A stretch of DNA of 64,000 nt from Anisodus tanguticus (taxonomy: Eukaryota > Streptophyta > Magnoliopsida > Solanales > Solanaceae), in the NCBI GenBank assembly GCA_034509755.1, contig CM067559.1:17652501-17716500 (forward strand), read 5' to 3'. The translations under genes were made by a program, and so were the position numbers. The notes under the pieces were generated by a model. That model was not told the origin of the DNA and ran no database searches. It saw only the letters and a program-made list of their open reading frames with translations. Every line of letters begins with the position of its first letter. Within the stretch, counting starts at the first letter, position 1. Below are positions 50,913 to 63,090 of this stretch, piece after piece.

Positions 50913-52583
50913 GCTTTACTAATTTATTGTAGTTCCTAAGTCTTGTGCTTATTTTAGTAACTTTTTTTTTTGAAGATGTGAGAATCTACCAGTTTACATT
51001 GGTCCTGCTCAGTCTAATTGAGCTTTATAGCTTCTATGTTTTTTTTCTTCTTTAGAATTCTACAGTTTTTTTTTTTTGGATATCCTCATTAAAAGAGGAA
51101 ATGTGCACGTAAGATGTGCACAATATTCAAAGTGTAAAAATACACATGAATAAGTAATAGGAAATCCTCATGGCCAGAGATTTTTGAACGCGATATTTGG
51201 ATTGGGATCTACCATCTTCCACAGGCCTCTTAAATTTATTTATAAATTTTATTTAGATATACCAGCTATATTATGTTTTAACTGAATACTTAAACATATT
51301 ATAAATATATTATTCCTATTAAATGGCAAGACACTTTTGATTTAAATTTTGAAGAAGTTTTTACATGTGTTTTTAAATGCTTATTAGGTAAATAAGTTAA
51401 ATCACTTTCAAGTTTTTATTTACTTATTTGAGTCAAGTAATTTATGGCATGCACGTTTGCGACATGTCAACTACAAAATCATGAAAAAATGATCAACTTC
51501 AAAGTATTGTCTAACTTTCAAGCTTCGTTTACTTACTTGAATCAAATAGTTTATGACAGGCACGTTTGCGACATATCAATTACAAAATTATTCAAAAAAT
51601 ACTTGAATGTATTGCCTAAATTTGAAAATAGTATTTCAAAATGTTAAGTATGTGTTGAATCAAAGTATGTTGAACATCCTTATAAGTCAGTTGAAAGGAA
51701 TTTCAATTGTTTAGACTGATATTGTGTGATATAAAATCAATACTATCTCGTCGTGGAAATTAGTATTTTATAACACTTATTGATGATAACACTGAACATT
51801 GTTATATTTACTTACTTAGTACTTCCTTGTGTCAATCTATATGAGGGGATTTGGCGTACGAGGGTCAAAACAATTAATCTTTGACTCAATTTTAAACATA
51901 GATTCTTCAAATATTTTATAATAAAATTTACATATTTGAAAACTACATAATATAACATATGCATAATTAATAATTCATAATATATGAAAAGAGTTGAAAA
52001 AAATTATAGTCAAAGAAAAAGCTATTTGACTCCTCAAATAATAACACATTCATATAAATTGAGATAAGGGGAGTAGTAAAGACGAAGTAATTGATATATG
52101 CGAGCAATACAAAATTAAGTTGAAACACAATTTAACAAGAAGATCAAGATTATAAGAAGTGATTCTGGGAACGGATACGATAAATTGAATCAAATCTACC
52201 TAGATGAGATAGGGGAGGGCTATTTTTACTGATAATAATGGGGTCCCATCTGAAAGAAATAATCCCCTTGATTATTTTCATTAATTGAATAGGTATATAT
52301 ACAAGATACAAAATAGGAGAATCCTATTCCTATTCTATTCCTAAAATCTTATTCTACCATAATTCTAACTCTACAATTATGGTAGTGTATATTCCTAATT
52401 AAGGTAACAAATACATTACAATATACTACACATATATTTTCCTAGTATACAATATTCTTGTCTATTTACTATGTACAAACCGAGAGCCTAATTATAGGCT
52501 GAATCCGAGACTGCACAATTATGGGCAGAATCCGAGACCTTTCCATAAGGCAATATACACATGTATATTGTGTGTGTATTGCC

Positions 52584-53756
52584 TTATTTAACACCATCTG
52601 AGGTATCAACTTGGTGAGTCATATAGTTAGAAAGTAACTCCATGCACATAATGAATATATAAGGGGACATGGGACCACCCTCTCTTATTCCTCTGGTAGG
52701 AGAACCATTAACAAGGATAACAATTTTGCTGGTAGTAATGCAATTCATAATTAAGGTTGTTATAATAGGGGAAATTTAAAAGAAATGAAGGGTTCTTTTG
52801 ATGAAGGACCACTCAATTCTGTCAAAAGCTTTTTCAAGGTTCGATTTTAATAATACACTGCCTTTAGAATCCTTACTATGGTTTAGATAGTGCATAACTT
52901 CTTGGACAATGATGGCATTATCATAAGTTATTCTTCCTTTGAGGAAGCTAGTTTGGAATGGATCAATCAAGGAAGTAAGAAAAGGTTTTAGTCAATTAAC
53001 AATAATAACCTTTTTCTCTAAAGATATTGATAGAGTCCATAAGGTTGTTGTTATCCCAGCAATGCTGCACTAAATTAGGAAATTCAGGGTGAGTGCACCA
53101 AAAACTTTCTAGCCTAAAGGGTCTATTAGGTTGTCTAGAATAACTATTAGAAAGCTTAATATGGAGAGGGTTGTGATCAGAATGGGATTTAGGGAGGTGA
53201 GTAATAGAGGCATTGGGGTAGAGTTGGAGCCAATTATCATTGGAAAAACACCTATCTAATCTTTTAAAAATTAAACCCTTACTCAGGTGTCTATGATTAG
53301 ACCAAGTGTATTTAGGGCCTTTAAACCCTAGATCAATGGGATTACAAGTATTTATACAATACCAAAACCTAGAGCTTCTATTTCTATGGATATTATTCCC
53401 CCCCCCCTCCCTCCCCAAAATTTATCACTTTGGGTCAACATTTCATTAAACTCTCCCGCCGCTGACTCTTAGTGATAGAGTAAATATCTTCTAGACTAGA
53501 CCACAAAATATTTCTAAGTTGAGCATTAGGGCTAGCATAGATAGTAGAAAAACATCAAGTATGGTGATTAGGAAGTACCTTGATCATGGCATGAATTTTC
53601 TTGTCATATTTCCTAAGACAAGTAACAGTATGCTAGTTTTAAAGCCACATCAGCACACTGCCCGCATATCTACCCTGAGCTGACACTTCAATGTAGTCAT
53701 CAAAACCAAACTCATTCTTAAGATCTAGATGGCAACTCATCCTAGTTTCTAAAATC
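52584..53756 (-). mobile_element. LINE ORF2 fragment, unit 7
   Basis: The endonuclease block is open from 53418 to 52996, and the polymerase block 52776-52970 is intact. The poly-C run is 10 bases (53398-53407) followed by TCCCTCCCC, as in unit 5. Confidence 0.83.
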
Positions 53757-55310
53757 TATTTTTTTTTTTTGTGGGTGGGTGGGTGGGCGGTTGCGGGGTG
53801 GATGGGGGTGTATAGGATGGTCGGGTGGTTGAGCGGTGGTGAGGTAGTTGGTTGAATGTTACTTGGCGACTTGTTTGTTCTACTTTTCTTAGGAAAGTCA
53901 TTTTCCTCCTTTTTGAAAAACTTGTTATCCTAAATAAAATATTTTTCAAATTTTTTGACCAAACGAACATGAGAAAATTAAAAAATGTTTTCCTCCATAC
54001 CAACACACCCTTAAAGGAAAAAGTGCTTTCCTAATTAAAGGGAAAAGTGATTTCCTACTTAAAGGGAAAACATAGACAAATCTAGTCATTTCTAATGGTT
54101 TTATTTATCCAAACGTACGTACTATCTTTGACTCAGTTCCATGTATATATACGCAGATGAATTTTAAAAAATACTTAAAAAAAATATAACAATATATGAC
54201 AAATCGCACCAACACGAACCTAATTGCTCTAAAAAATTAAAATTAAAAAGAAAATTATAATGACTTCTTAATCCTTGATGCATACCAATTTACAATGCAA
54301 GTATGTTTACAAAGGAAAGGGTTAGAACACTAGCCACCTTGCCCTTCATCTTCACGTTTTGCCAATAATGGCATACTGCTATTGTACGTCGTGGTCACCG
54401 GTTTTGCTTGTCCAATTCGGGCAAGAGCATTAATGACTCTTTCCCTTTCTCGCAATAGGTTGACCATGCCACTACCACCCCACCGCAGAGGTGAGGTTGT
54501 CCCTCTCAGTGCTTTATCTGTGCGGTTTTTTTATTTCTCTTGTCTCATTTGATATTGAATACTTTATGGTGATTGGTCGAGAACTTTTGGGAGGGAATTC
54601 CCCCCCTCCCCCATTCCGTCCTCCCACACCGATATGATCTGTGATTCCTAGGGTTTTGGGGTTCTGTAAATAGAGACTATGTCTTGCGAAGTAGGCTTGC
54701 ATATTTTCATAAAATAAGGAGCAGGGCAAATATTAAAGACCAGTGCGTGTGAAGGATAATCCGTGTAAAAAATGAAATTACACCGATTATGTTGCTGTTG
54801 TACAGTCGAGATATTAGCATGAATGTGTACTTGAACTATTAAATTATCACTATTCCAAGGGTACGAGGCTATATAACCTGAAGAAAATTAACAACTACTA
54901 GTAGATAATTTGCTGGCTAGCTAGTAAATATTCCCTAAGTTGCAAAAATAAACTACTAGAATCTCTGTCTATTACAATCTTCTTCCCTTTTTAATTTTTT
55001 TTCCAAAATGGCCGATGAGTTATGAAATTCAAAGCAATGGCTAGGATAAACATTTTAGAACTGCAAGAACTTCTAATTAACTTGCTTTAGCTAAATGGTA
55101 CTGTTGGAATTTTCAACACAACCTAATTATTTGTATTTGCATCTTACTCCAATAGAGAAGCTGCTCCATAGAAGATTAACTAATGTTTACTATATATTGG
55201 TTTTTGCATAAGAATAAGTCATTAGGCTGAAAAATCAAAGGTAAAATGAACCACCAAAATCCCGAATGAGCCTGTAGAAATTTAATGGTCTTAATTCATC
55301 ATAATGACAC

Positions 55311-55318
55311 TATAAGAG
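55311..55318 (+). promoter_or_regulatory. Altered TATA box of polygalacturonase copy 8
   Basis: TATAAGAG, 118 bases before the start codon at 55429. Confidence 0.6.
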
Positions 55319-55428
55319 GGCTTCAACCTTCACTTACCATTTCAAAACGAAAATAAAAACAAACACAATAACCCAATAAAATAAAACACATAAGAAGAAT
55401 ATAAAAAGGGGAAAATTAAAAGAAGAAA

Positions 55429-58400
55429 ATGGAATTAAATATCAAGGCATCATTTGCATTTCTATTGCTATTTTTAGCAAGACTTAGTGACGCTCGACAC
55501 CAAAGGCGGCTCAAACCACCGTCTTTGATATTACCAAATATGGCGCATCAAGTAATGGAGATATCAAGTAAGGTATGTAAATCATGCATTTTCTATGGTA
55601 ACTCTCGCTAACAATTTTCACGTGCATTATAGGAGAACCAAAATTTAGAGTTAAGGGGTTCAGAACGGATAATAACAATGACATCTTACTATATTACGAA
55701 ATAATTTAATTTTAATTTTTTTCATTTATCCTTAATGACATATTTTTATAACCACGAAATCTTATGGTACGTTTAAGACATAAGCTTCAAAATTCTTTTT
55801 TTTTCTTTCTTAAATTTCATGTTCAGTCGAACATCCTCCGCATAAATTGAAATGGGTTGAGGAAGAAAGTCGAGACGTTCAAAAAGAAAGTTATGACATT
55901 TCTAGGAGTAAAATACGGCCCTATTGATTTATCTTTATGCTTAGCACAAAACAATCTTGTTTTGAGTGAAAAGGAGAGCAGTGACTCGCCGAGGAAGTAT
56001 ATACTTATATTCTTAAATTATTATGCATATATATAGTCGTTCAAGTTGAAAATAATGAGTTTTATGAAATAAGAAACAAGGAAGGAATTTACTCTAGAAT
56101 TCAAGCTTTTAGCAGTACTGTTCACATAAGATTTATCATACTAATACCAGTACGTTAGCTATCCACCAGACCTGTACTATAGCTCAAGAAACGCCATAAC
56201 GCCTATCCACGGCTGCGGCTGGACGAGCAGGTGTACGGTCATCTTTAAGGATAGCCTACCCGAGTATTATTATTACTAACAGTGATATGAACTGCTTAGA
56301 ACTTGAATCTAAAACATTACTTATTCAATTCATATTCTCAGAGCATTCTTAGACTTGTTCTCTTATTTTGTTGAAACAAAATGTATAGGCACTGTTGGAT
56401 GCTTTTAAAGAGGCATGTGCATCAACAAGCCCAAGTACAATAGTGATACCAAAAGGCACATTTGAAATGGCTCAAGTAAAACTACAAGGTCCATGCAAGG
56501 CACCTCTTGAGCTTCAAGTCCAAGCCACATTGAAAGCTAATGCAGATCCTAAACAACTCGGTACTGATATTGAATGGTTAATCTGTTAATTATATTGATC
56601 GTTTCACACTCTCTCTGGTGGTGGTATTTTTGATGGCCAAGGTAAAGCAGCCTGGTCTCAAAATAATTGCAAGGATTCCAAAAGTTGTGGCAATCTTCCC
56701 AACGTAAGTTACATTTGCATTCCTTTATTTGTTTTCATGGGTTTTTTTTAACCCTCATTTATATATATATATATTGATGATGCAAAGTAATACCAATTTC
56801 ACATTATCATTGCAATTAACTTTGTCGTACAAGATTATTTGTTTCATTTTTCAGGTTACTAATTCCATCAATTACGGTATTTTTTATTATATTTTAATTG
56901 ACTCGATACTATAATAAACTTTTACAATGTCGGTATATAAAAGTCACTTCAAGGATTTAAGTTATACATATTAAAATAGTAAGGATGTTTTTTCACTATC
57001 AATATAGTTTGAGTTGTGATAGCGAGGTTCGTTATCCTTGTTGTTATGTTACAAGTAAATGCTTGTATAGAATTTCACATGTAATTACTCTATCCATTCC
57101 AATTTATTTATCACACTTTCTCATACTTCCTTATTTAGAAATAATTTAACTTTATTTTACACTTAATCAGATGTTTTGTATATAATTTGTTAAGTTTCAA
57201 AAGTCTTTTTTCCCCTTAAACTGGGTGCCCGTCAAACATGATTGGAACGGAAGGAGCATCTTATAAGTGACCTGTATTTATTTTGTAGAACGTAAGTGCA
57301 TATACAACTCAAACTTATGTATAAATATTGTGCTCATTGACATATATCTTAACTTTGGGACAGAATTTGAGCTTCAACTTCCTTACAAATTCTACAATCC
57401 AAGACATAACTTCACAAGACAGCAAACTATTCCATGTTAACGTGAACGGTTGTAGGAACTTGACATTCATCCGAGTTAACATCACTGCTCCGCCAGAAAG
57501 CATCAACACCGATGGCATCCACGTGGCGCGATCGAGCAATGTGAACATCACAGATTGTGTCATTGGCACAGGAGATGACTGCATTTCTATAGGTGATGAA
57601 TTGGAGCAGCTTCATATCACTAGGGTTACTTGTGGACCTGGCCATGGTATTAGTGTTGGAAGCCTTGGAAAGACTCCTGGTGAAAAGCCTGTGGTGGGAG
57701 TTTATGTGAAGAATTGCACATTTATTAATACTGATAATGGTGTTAGGGTGAAGACATGGCCAGCTTCTCATCAAGGTGTTGTCACTGATTTGCACTATGA
57801 AGATATCATCGTGCAAAATGTTACCAACCCTATTGTCATTGATCAAGTCTATTGCCCATACAATCAATGCAACAAAGATGTAAGTACTCATATAGTCATA
57901 TTCACTTATTATTATGCATGCAGTAACTTACACTTATCTTTTAAATGACATGATAGTGTAAAACTTCATTTACACGGTTAGTCAGGGGAAGAGCTGCATC
58001 CCACAAAGAGTGGTCAGTTAAACCCCCTTCGCCGAAAAATTATATTCCCTCAGTTCCATGTTGCTTGACACTATTTCCTTATCAGTCGATCAGTTGCAGA
58101 AAGAATGGAACATTCTTATATTTTCTTAATTAGAAGTTTTTATAATCATACAAATGCTATGACATGTTTAATTAATACCACCAATGTCAAAAGTTCTACC
58201 GTCACACAAAATGTTATGACATATTTAAACCATTTCAAAAGTCTTTTTTATTAAACTTTATGTCAAGACAAACTATGATAACTCAAAATGAAACGGAGGA
58301 AGTACTATGCATATAGGTCAAATATTAGTACTTTGAAAATAAGTTCTAGGTTAATTATTTTTGTACCTTTGCGTTGCCATCACAAGTGAAGATAAGCAAA

Positions 58401-58623
58401 GTGAGTATAAAGAACGTAAGGGGTACATCAAGAACACAAGATGCAAAGTCTTTGCTATTGTGCAGTAAAGGAGTACCATGTGAAGGAGTGGAAATTGGAG
58501 ACATAGACATTGCCTACAATGGAAAGGAAGGACCAGCTAAGTCGAGGTGTGAGAATGTCAAGCCAACCTTCGTAGGGAAGCAAAATCCACCTGTTTGTGC
58601 TTTGGAGCTCGATCACCGCTTGA
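55429..58623 (+). CDS. Exopolygalacturonase (GH28), tandem copy 8, canonical exon 3
   Basis: Exons are 55429-55572, 56389-56703, 57364-57879 and 58374-58623. Exon 3 is the reference version: 172 codons, no indel, EQL and GEKP present, all four GH28 motifs intact, and a normal GACAG acceptor. Exon 1 has +2 after the signal peptide and +1 at the end (ATCAAGTAAG), so most of it is read out of frame although its length is divisible by three. Exon 2 has +1 at GTTAATCTG and +2 at CTCTCTCTGG. The exon 4 acceptor reads TTTGCG (AG absent), and exon 4 is seven bases long overall, with changes near 58446 and at the C-terminus. Confidence 0.87.
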
Positions 58624-60296
58624 GCTTTACTAATTTATTGTAGTTCCTAAGTCTTGTGCTTATTTTAGTAACTTTTTTTTTTGAAGATGTGAGAATCTAC
58701 CAGTTTACATTGGTCCTGCTCAGTCTAATTGAGCTTTATAGCTTCTATGTTTTTTTTCTTCTTTAGAATTCTACAGTTTTTTTTTTTTTGGATATCCTCA
58801 TTAAAAGAGGAAATGTGCACGTAAGATGTGCACAATATTCAAAGTGTAAAAATACACATGAATAAGTAATAGGAAATCCTCATGGCCAGAGATTTTTGAA
58901 CGCGATATTTGGATTGGGATCTACCATCTTCCACAGGCCTCTTAAATTTATTTATAAATTTTATTTAGATATACCAGCTATATTATGTTTTAACTGAATA
59001 CTTAAACATATTATAAATATATTATTCCTATTAAATGGCAAGACACTTTTGATTTAAATTTTGAAGAAGTTTTTACATGTGTTTTTAAATGCTTATTAGG
59101 TAAATAAGTTAAATCACTTTCAAGTTTTTATTTACTTATTTGAGTCAAGTAATTTATGGCATGCACGTTTGCGACATGTCAACTACAAAATCATGAAAAA
59201 ATGATCAACTTCAAAGTATTGTCTAACTTTCAAGCTTTCGTTTACTTACTTGAATCAAATAGTTTATGACGAGCACGTTTGCGACATATCAATTACAAAA
59301 TTATTCAAAAAATACTTGAATGTATTGCCTAAATTTGAAAATAGTATTTCAAAATGTTAAGTATGTGTTGAATCAAAGTATGTTGAACATCCTTATAAGT
59401 CAGTTGAAAGGAATTTCAATTGTTTAGACTGATATTGTGTGATATAAAATCAATACTATCTCGTCGTGGAAATTAGTATTTTATAACACTTATTGATGAT
59501 AACACTGAACATTGTTATATTTACTTACTTAGTACTTCCTTGTGTCAATCTATATGAGGGGATTTGGCGTACGAGGGTCAAAACAATTAATCTTTGACTC
59601 AATTTTAAACATAGATTCTTCAAATATTTTATAATAAAATTTACATATTTGAAAACTACATAATATAACATATGCATAATTAATAATTCATAATATATGA
59701 AAAGAGTTGAAAAAAATTATAGTCAAAGAAAAAGCTATTTGACTCCTCAAATAATAACACATTCATATAAATTGAGATAAGGGGAGTAGTAAAGACGAAG
59801 TAATTGATATATGCGAGCAATACAAAATTAAGTTGAAACACAATTTAACAAGAAGATCAAGATTATAAGAAGTGATTCTGGGAACGGATACGATAAATTG
59901 AATCAAATCTACCTAGATGAGATAGGGGAGGGCTATTTTTACTGATAATAATGGGGTCCCATCTGAAAGAAATAATCCCCTTGATTATTTTCATTAATTG
60001 AATAGGTATATATACAAGATACAAAATAGGAGAATCCTATTCCTATTCTATTCCTAAAATCTTATTTTACCATAATTCTAACTCTACAATTATGGTAGTG
60101 TATATTCCTAATTAAGGTAACAAATACATTACAATATACTACACATATATTTTCCTAATATACAATATTCTTGTCTATTTACTATGTACAAACCGAGAGC
60201 CTAATTATCGGCTGAATCCGAGACTGCACAATTATGGGCAGAATCCGAGACCTTTCCATAAGGCAATATACACATGTATATTGTGTGTATATTGCC

Positions 60297-61476
60297 TTAT
60301 TTAACACTATCTGAGGTATCAACTTGGTGAGTCATATAGTTAGAAAGTAACTCCATGCACATAATGAATATATAAGGGGACATGGGACCACCCTCTCTTA
60401 TTCCTCTGGTAGGAGAACCATTAACAAGGATAACAATTTTCTTTGGTAGTAATGCAATTCATAATTAAGGTTGTTATAATAGGGGAAATTTAAAAGAAAT
60501 GAAGGGTTCTTTTGATGAAGGACCACTCAATTCTGTCAAAAGCTTTTTCAAGGTTCGATTTTAATAATACACTGCCTTTAGAATCCTTACTATGGTTTAG
60601 ATAGTGCATAACTTCTTGGACAATGATGGCATTATCATAAGTTATTCTTTCTTTGAGGAAGCTAGTTTGGAATGGATCAATCAAGGAAGTAAGAAAAGGT
60701 TTTAGTCAATTAACAATAATAACCTTTTTCTCTAAAGATATTGATAGAGTCCATAAGGTTGTTGTTATCCCAAAGACTATTTGAACTAAATTAGGAAATT
60801 CAGGGTGAGTGCACCAAAAACTTTCTAGCCTAAAGGGTCTATTAGGTTGTCTAGAATAACTATTAGAAAGCTTAATAAGGAGAGGGTTGTGATCAGAATG
60901 GGATTTAGGGAGGTGAGTAATAGAGGCATTGGGGTAGAGTTGGAGCCAATTATCATTGGAAAAACACCTATCTAATCTTTTAAAAATTAAACCCTTACTC
61001 AGGTGTCTATGATTAGACCAAGTGTATTTAGGGCCTTTAAACCCTAGATCAATGGGATTACAAGTATTTATAGAATACCAAAACCTAGAGCTTCTATTTC
61101 TATGGATATTATTTCCCCCCCCCCCCCCCTCCCCAAAATTTATCACTTTGGGTCAACATTTCATTAAACTCTCCCCCGCCGTGACTCTTTGTGATAGAGT
61201 AAATATCTTCTAGACTAGACCACAAAATATTTCTAAGTTGAGCATTAGGGCTAGTATAGATAGTAGAAAAACATCAAGTATGGTGATTAGGAAGTACCTT
61301 GATCATGGCATGAATTTTCTGGTCAGATTTCCTAAGACAAGTAACAGTATGCTAGTTTTAAAGCCACATCAGCACACTGCCCGCAGATCTACCTTGAGCT
61401 GACACTTCAATGTAGTCATCAAAACCGAACTCATTCTTAAGAGCTAGATGGCAACTCATCCTAGTTTCTAAAATCA
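60297..61476 (-). mobile_element. LINE ORF2 fragment, unit 8
   Basis: This copy returns to type A markers in the endonuclease (ctttgtgatag near 61188, ggtcagatttcc near 61320). Its N-terminal endonuclease frame is the clearest of the array: FGFDDYIEVSAQGRSAGSVLMW is read at 61358-61450 on the minus strand and matches the plant L1 endonuclease pattern. The polymerase block is 60490-60684, and the poly-C run is 15 bases (61115-61129). Confidence 0.84.
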
Positions 61477-61554
61477 ATTTTTTTTGTGGGTGGGTGGGTG
61501 GGTGGGCGGTTGCGGGGTGGATGGGGGTGTATAGGATGGTCGGGTGGTTGAGCG

Positions 61555-62075
61555 GTGGTGAGGTAGTTGGTTGAATGTTACTTGGCGACTTGTTTGTTCT
61601 ACTTTTCTTAGGAAAGTCATTTTCCTCCTTTTTGAAAAACATGTTATCCTAAATAAAGTATTTTTCAAATTTTTTGACCAAACGAACATGAGAAAATTAA
61701 AAAATGTTTTCCTCCATACCAACACACCCTTAAAGGAAAAAGTGCTTTCCTAATTAAAGGGAAAAGTGTTTTGCTAATTAAAGGGAAAATATAGACAAAT
61801 CTAGTCATTTTTGTGTGGTGGTGAGGTAGTTGGTTGAATGTTACTTGATGACTTGTTTTTCCTACTTTTCTTTGGGAGGTCATTTTACTCATTTTTTGAA
61901 AAAGTTGTTATCCTAAAGAAAATATTTTTCAAATTTTTTTATCAAACGAACATGAGAAAATTAAAAAAAAAATCCTCCATACCAAACACACCCTTAAAGG
62001 AAATAGTGCTTTCCTAATTAAAGGGAAAAGTGTTTTGCTAATTAAAGGGAAAATATAGACAAATCTAGTCATTTT
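61555..62075. repeat. Diverged 260-bp duplication of the unit end at the right array edge
   Basis: The segment GGTGGTGAGGTAGTTGG ... CTAGTCATTTTT is present at about 61555-61812 and again at about 61815-62075. The second copy has many more substitutions than any unit has from another (for example tgatgacttg for ggcgacttg, and ttgggaggtcattttac). Each copy ends with the pair of 24-bp repeats. No interior unit has this doubled arrangement. Confidence 0.85.
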
Positions 62076-62285
62076 TAATGGTTTTATTTATTCAAACTTA
62101 CGTACTATCTTTGACTCAGTTCCATGTATATATACGCAGATGAATTTTAAAAAATACGTAAAAAAATATAACAATATATGACAAATCGCACCAACACGAA
62201 CCTAATTACTCAAAAAATTTAAAATTAAAAAGAAAATTATAATGATTTCTTAATCCGTGTTGCATACCAATTTACAATGCAAGTA
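61738..62285. repeat. Partial ninth unit
   Basis: After the duplicated segment the unit start resumes (tttatttattcaaacttacg and the following 200 bases) with scattered substitutions. It loses similarity after ACAATGCAAGTACG near 62285. It contains none of the gene. Confidence 0.85.
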
Positions 62286-63090
62286 CGCTTATAACTATTA
62301 ACTACTACAACCACAGATGACATATGGTAAGAAAAGCACAATAAGAAGCAATTTATTTTCAAATGTCATATCCAACTGAAGTATTCGAACATATAAAGTT
62401 TCTCCGAGGCCGTCTAACCTTCAATACTATTCTAAGCTCAAAAGCAACATTTTGCTGCCTAAGCAAGAAATGCATTTCATATTTTCTGCATACAAGTGCA
62501 TTTTCTGCTGATGAATCTATTCGAACTTCTTTAGCCTGAATTTGCCTTTGGGTATTCTGCTTAGAACACCGCGATCCAGCTTCCGGTAATGACCTCGAAA
62601 CTGTTCGAGGGCATTATATACAAAGCCATCAACCAACTCAAGTTAAGTGTCAAAAATCTTGCACGTAAGTCGATCAACCAACTCAAGCAATTTATGTATT
62701 GCTAGTTAAGTAAACTACCCGCTTATATTTATATTGTTTATACTATACATTTTCTAAAATTTGGGGAGAACAATGCACACGTATGCATCTTACTTCAATA
62801 GAGATAATGTTTGGGAGAGATCTTTAGAATGAGCTAAAGTGTACAGAATGTTGAATATAAAGGCAGCAGTCTCGGTTTTGGATTTGGCAACAGAATTGAA
62901 AGGATAGGAGAATTTGCTTGCTTTCTTTCATGAATCTTTGACAGTGTAAATGTTGTGGTTTGTCCACTTAGTGAAAATAAAGGGTAAACGTACATGTGTC
63001 GAAATTTATTATTATTTACAATTTCCTACGCGCTATATAATACAGAATGGAAAGTTGCACCTAACCACAAACACAAGGAGAGTGGGTATA
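62286..63090. other. Unique DNA right of the array, no gene recognised
   Basis: Single-copy AT-rich sequence. I looked here for upstream exons of the following arginine methyltransferase (for example the YGFDMSC and KKQ segments) and found none. Short open frames lack recognisable content. Confidence 0.5.

Larger units (their letters stand above)
1..62285. repeat. Tandem array of eight 7.7-kb units plus a partial ninth, each with a polygalacturonase gene
   Basis: The same ordered set of landmarks recurs every 7705-7729 bases in the same orientation. Unit spans are 1-7718, 7719-15443, 15444-23154, 23155-30883, 30884-38598, 38599-46313, 46314-54018 and 54019-61737; a ninth begins at 61738 and loses similarity near 62285. 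The start codon of the gene recurs at 1413, 9128, 16853, 24568, 32294, 40008, 47723 and 55429. Copies are almost identical apart from scattered single-base indels and a small set of shared SNPs, so amplification is recent or the copies are being homogenised. Position 1 coincides with a unit start, so the array probably extends left of the window. Confidence 0.97.

Noticed and set aside
1413..58623. Independent pseudogenisation of all eight gene copies
   Set aside because: The lesions are concentrated at the same CAG/CTG sites, and synonymous or missense substitutions outside these sites are almost absent. Error is the more economical explanation, although it cannot be proven here.
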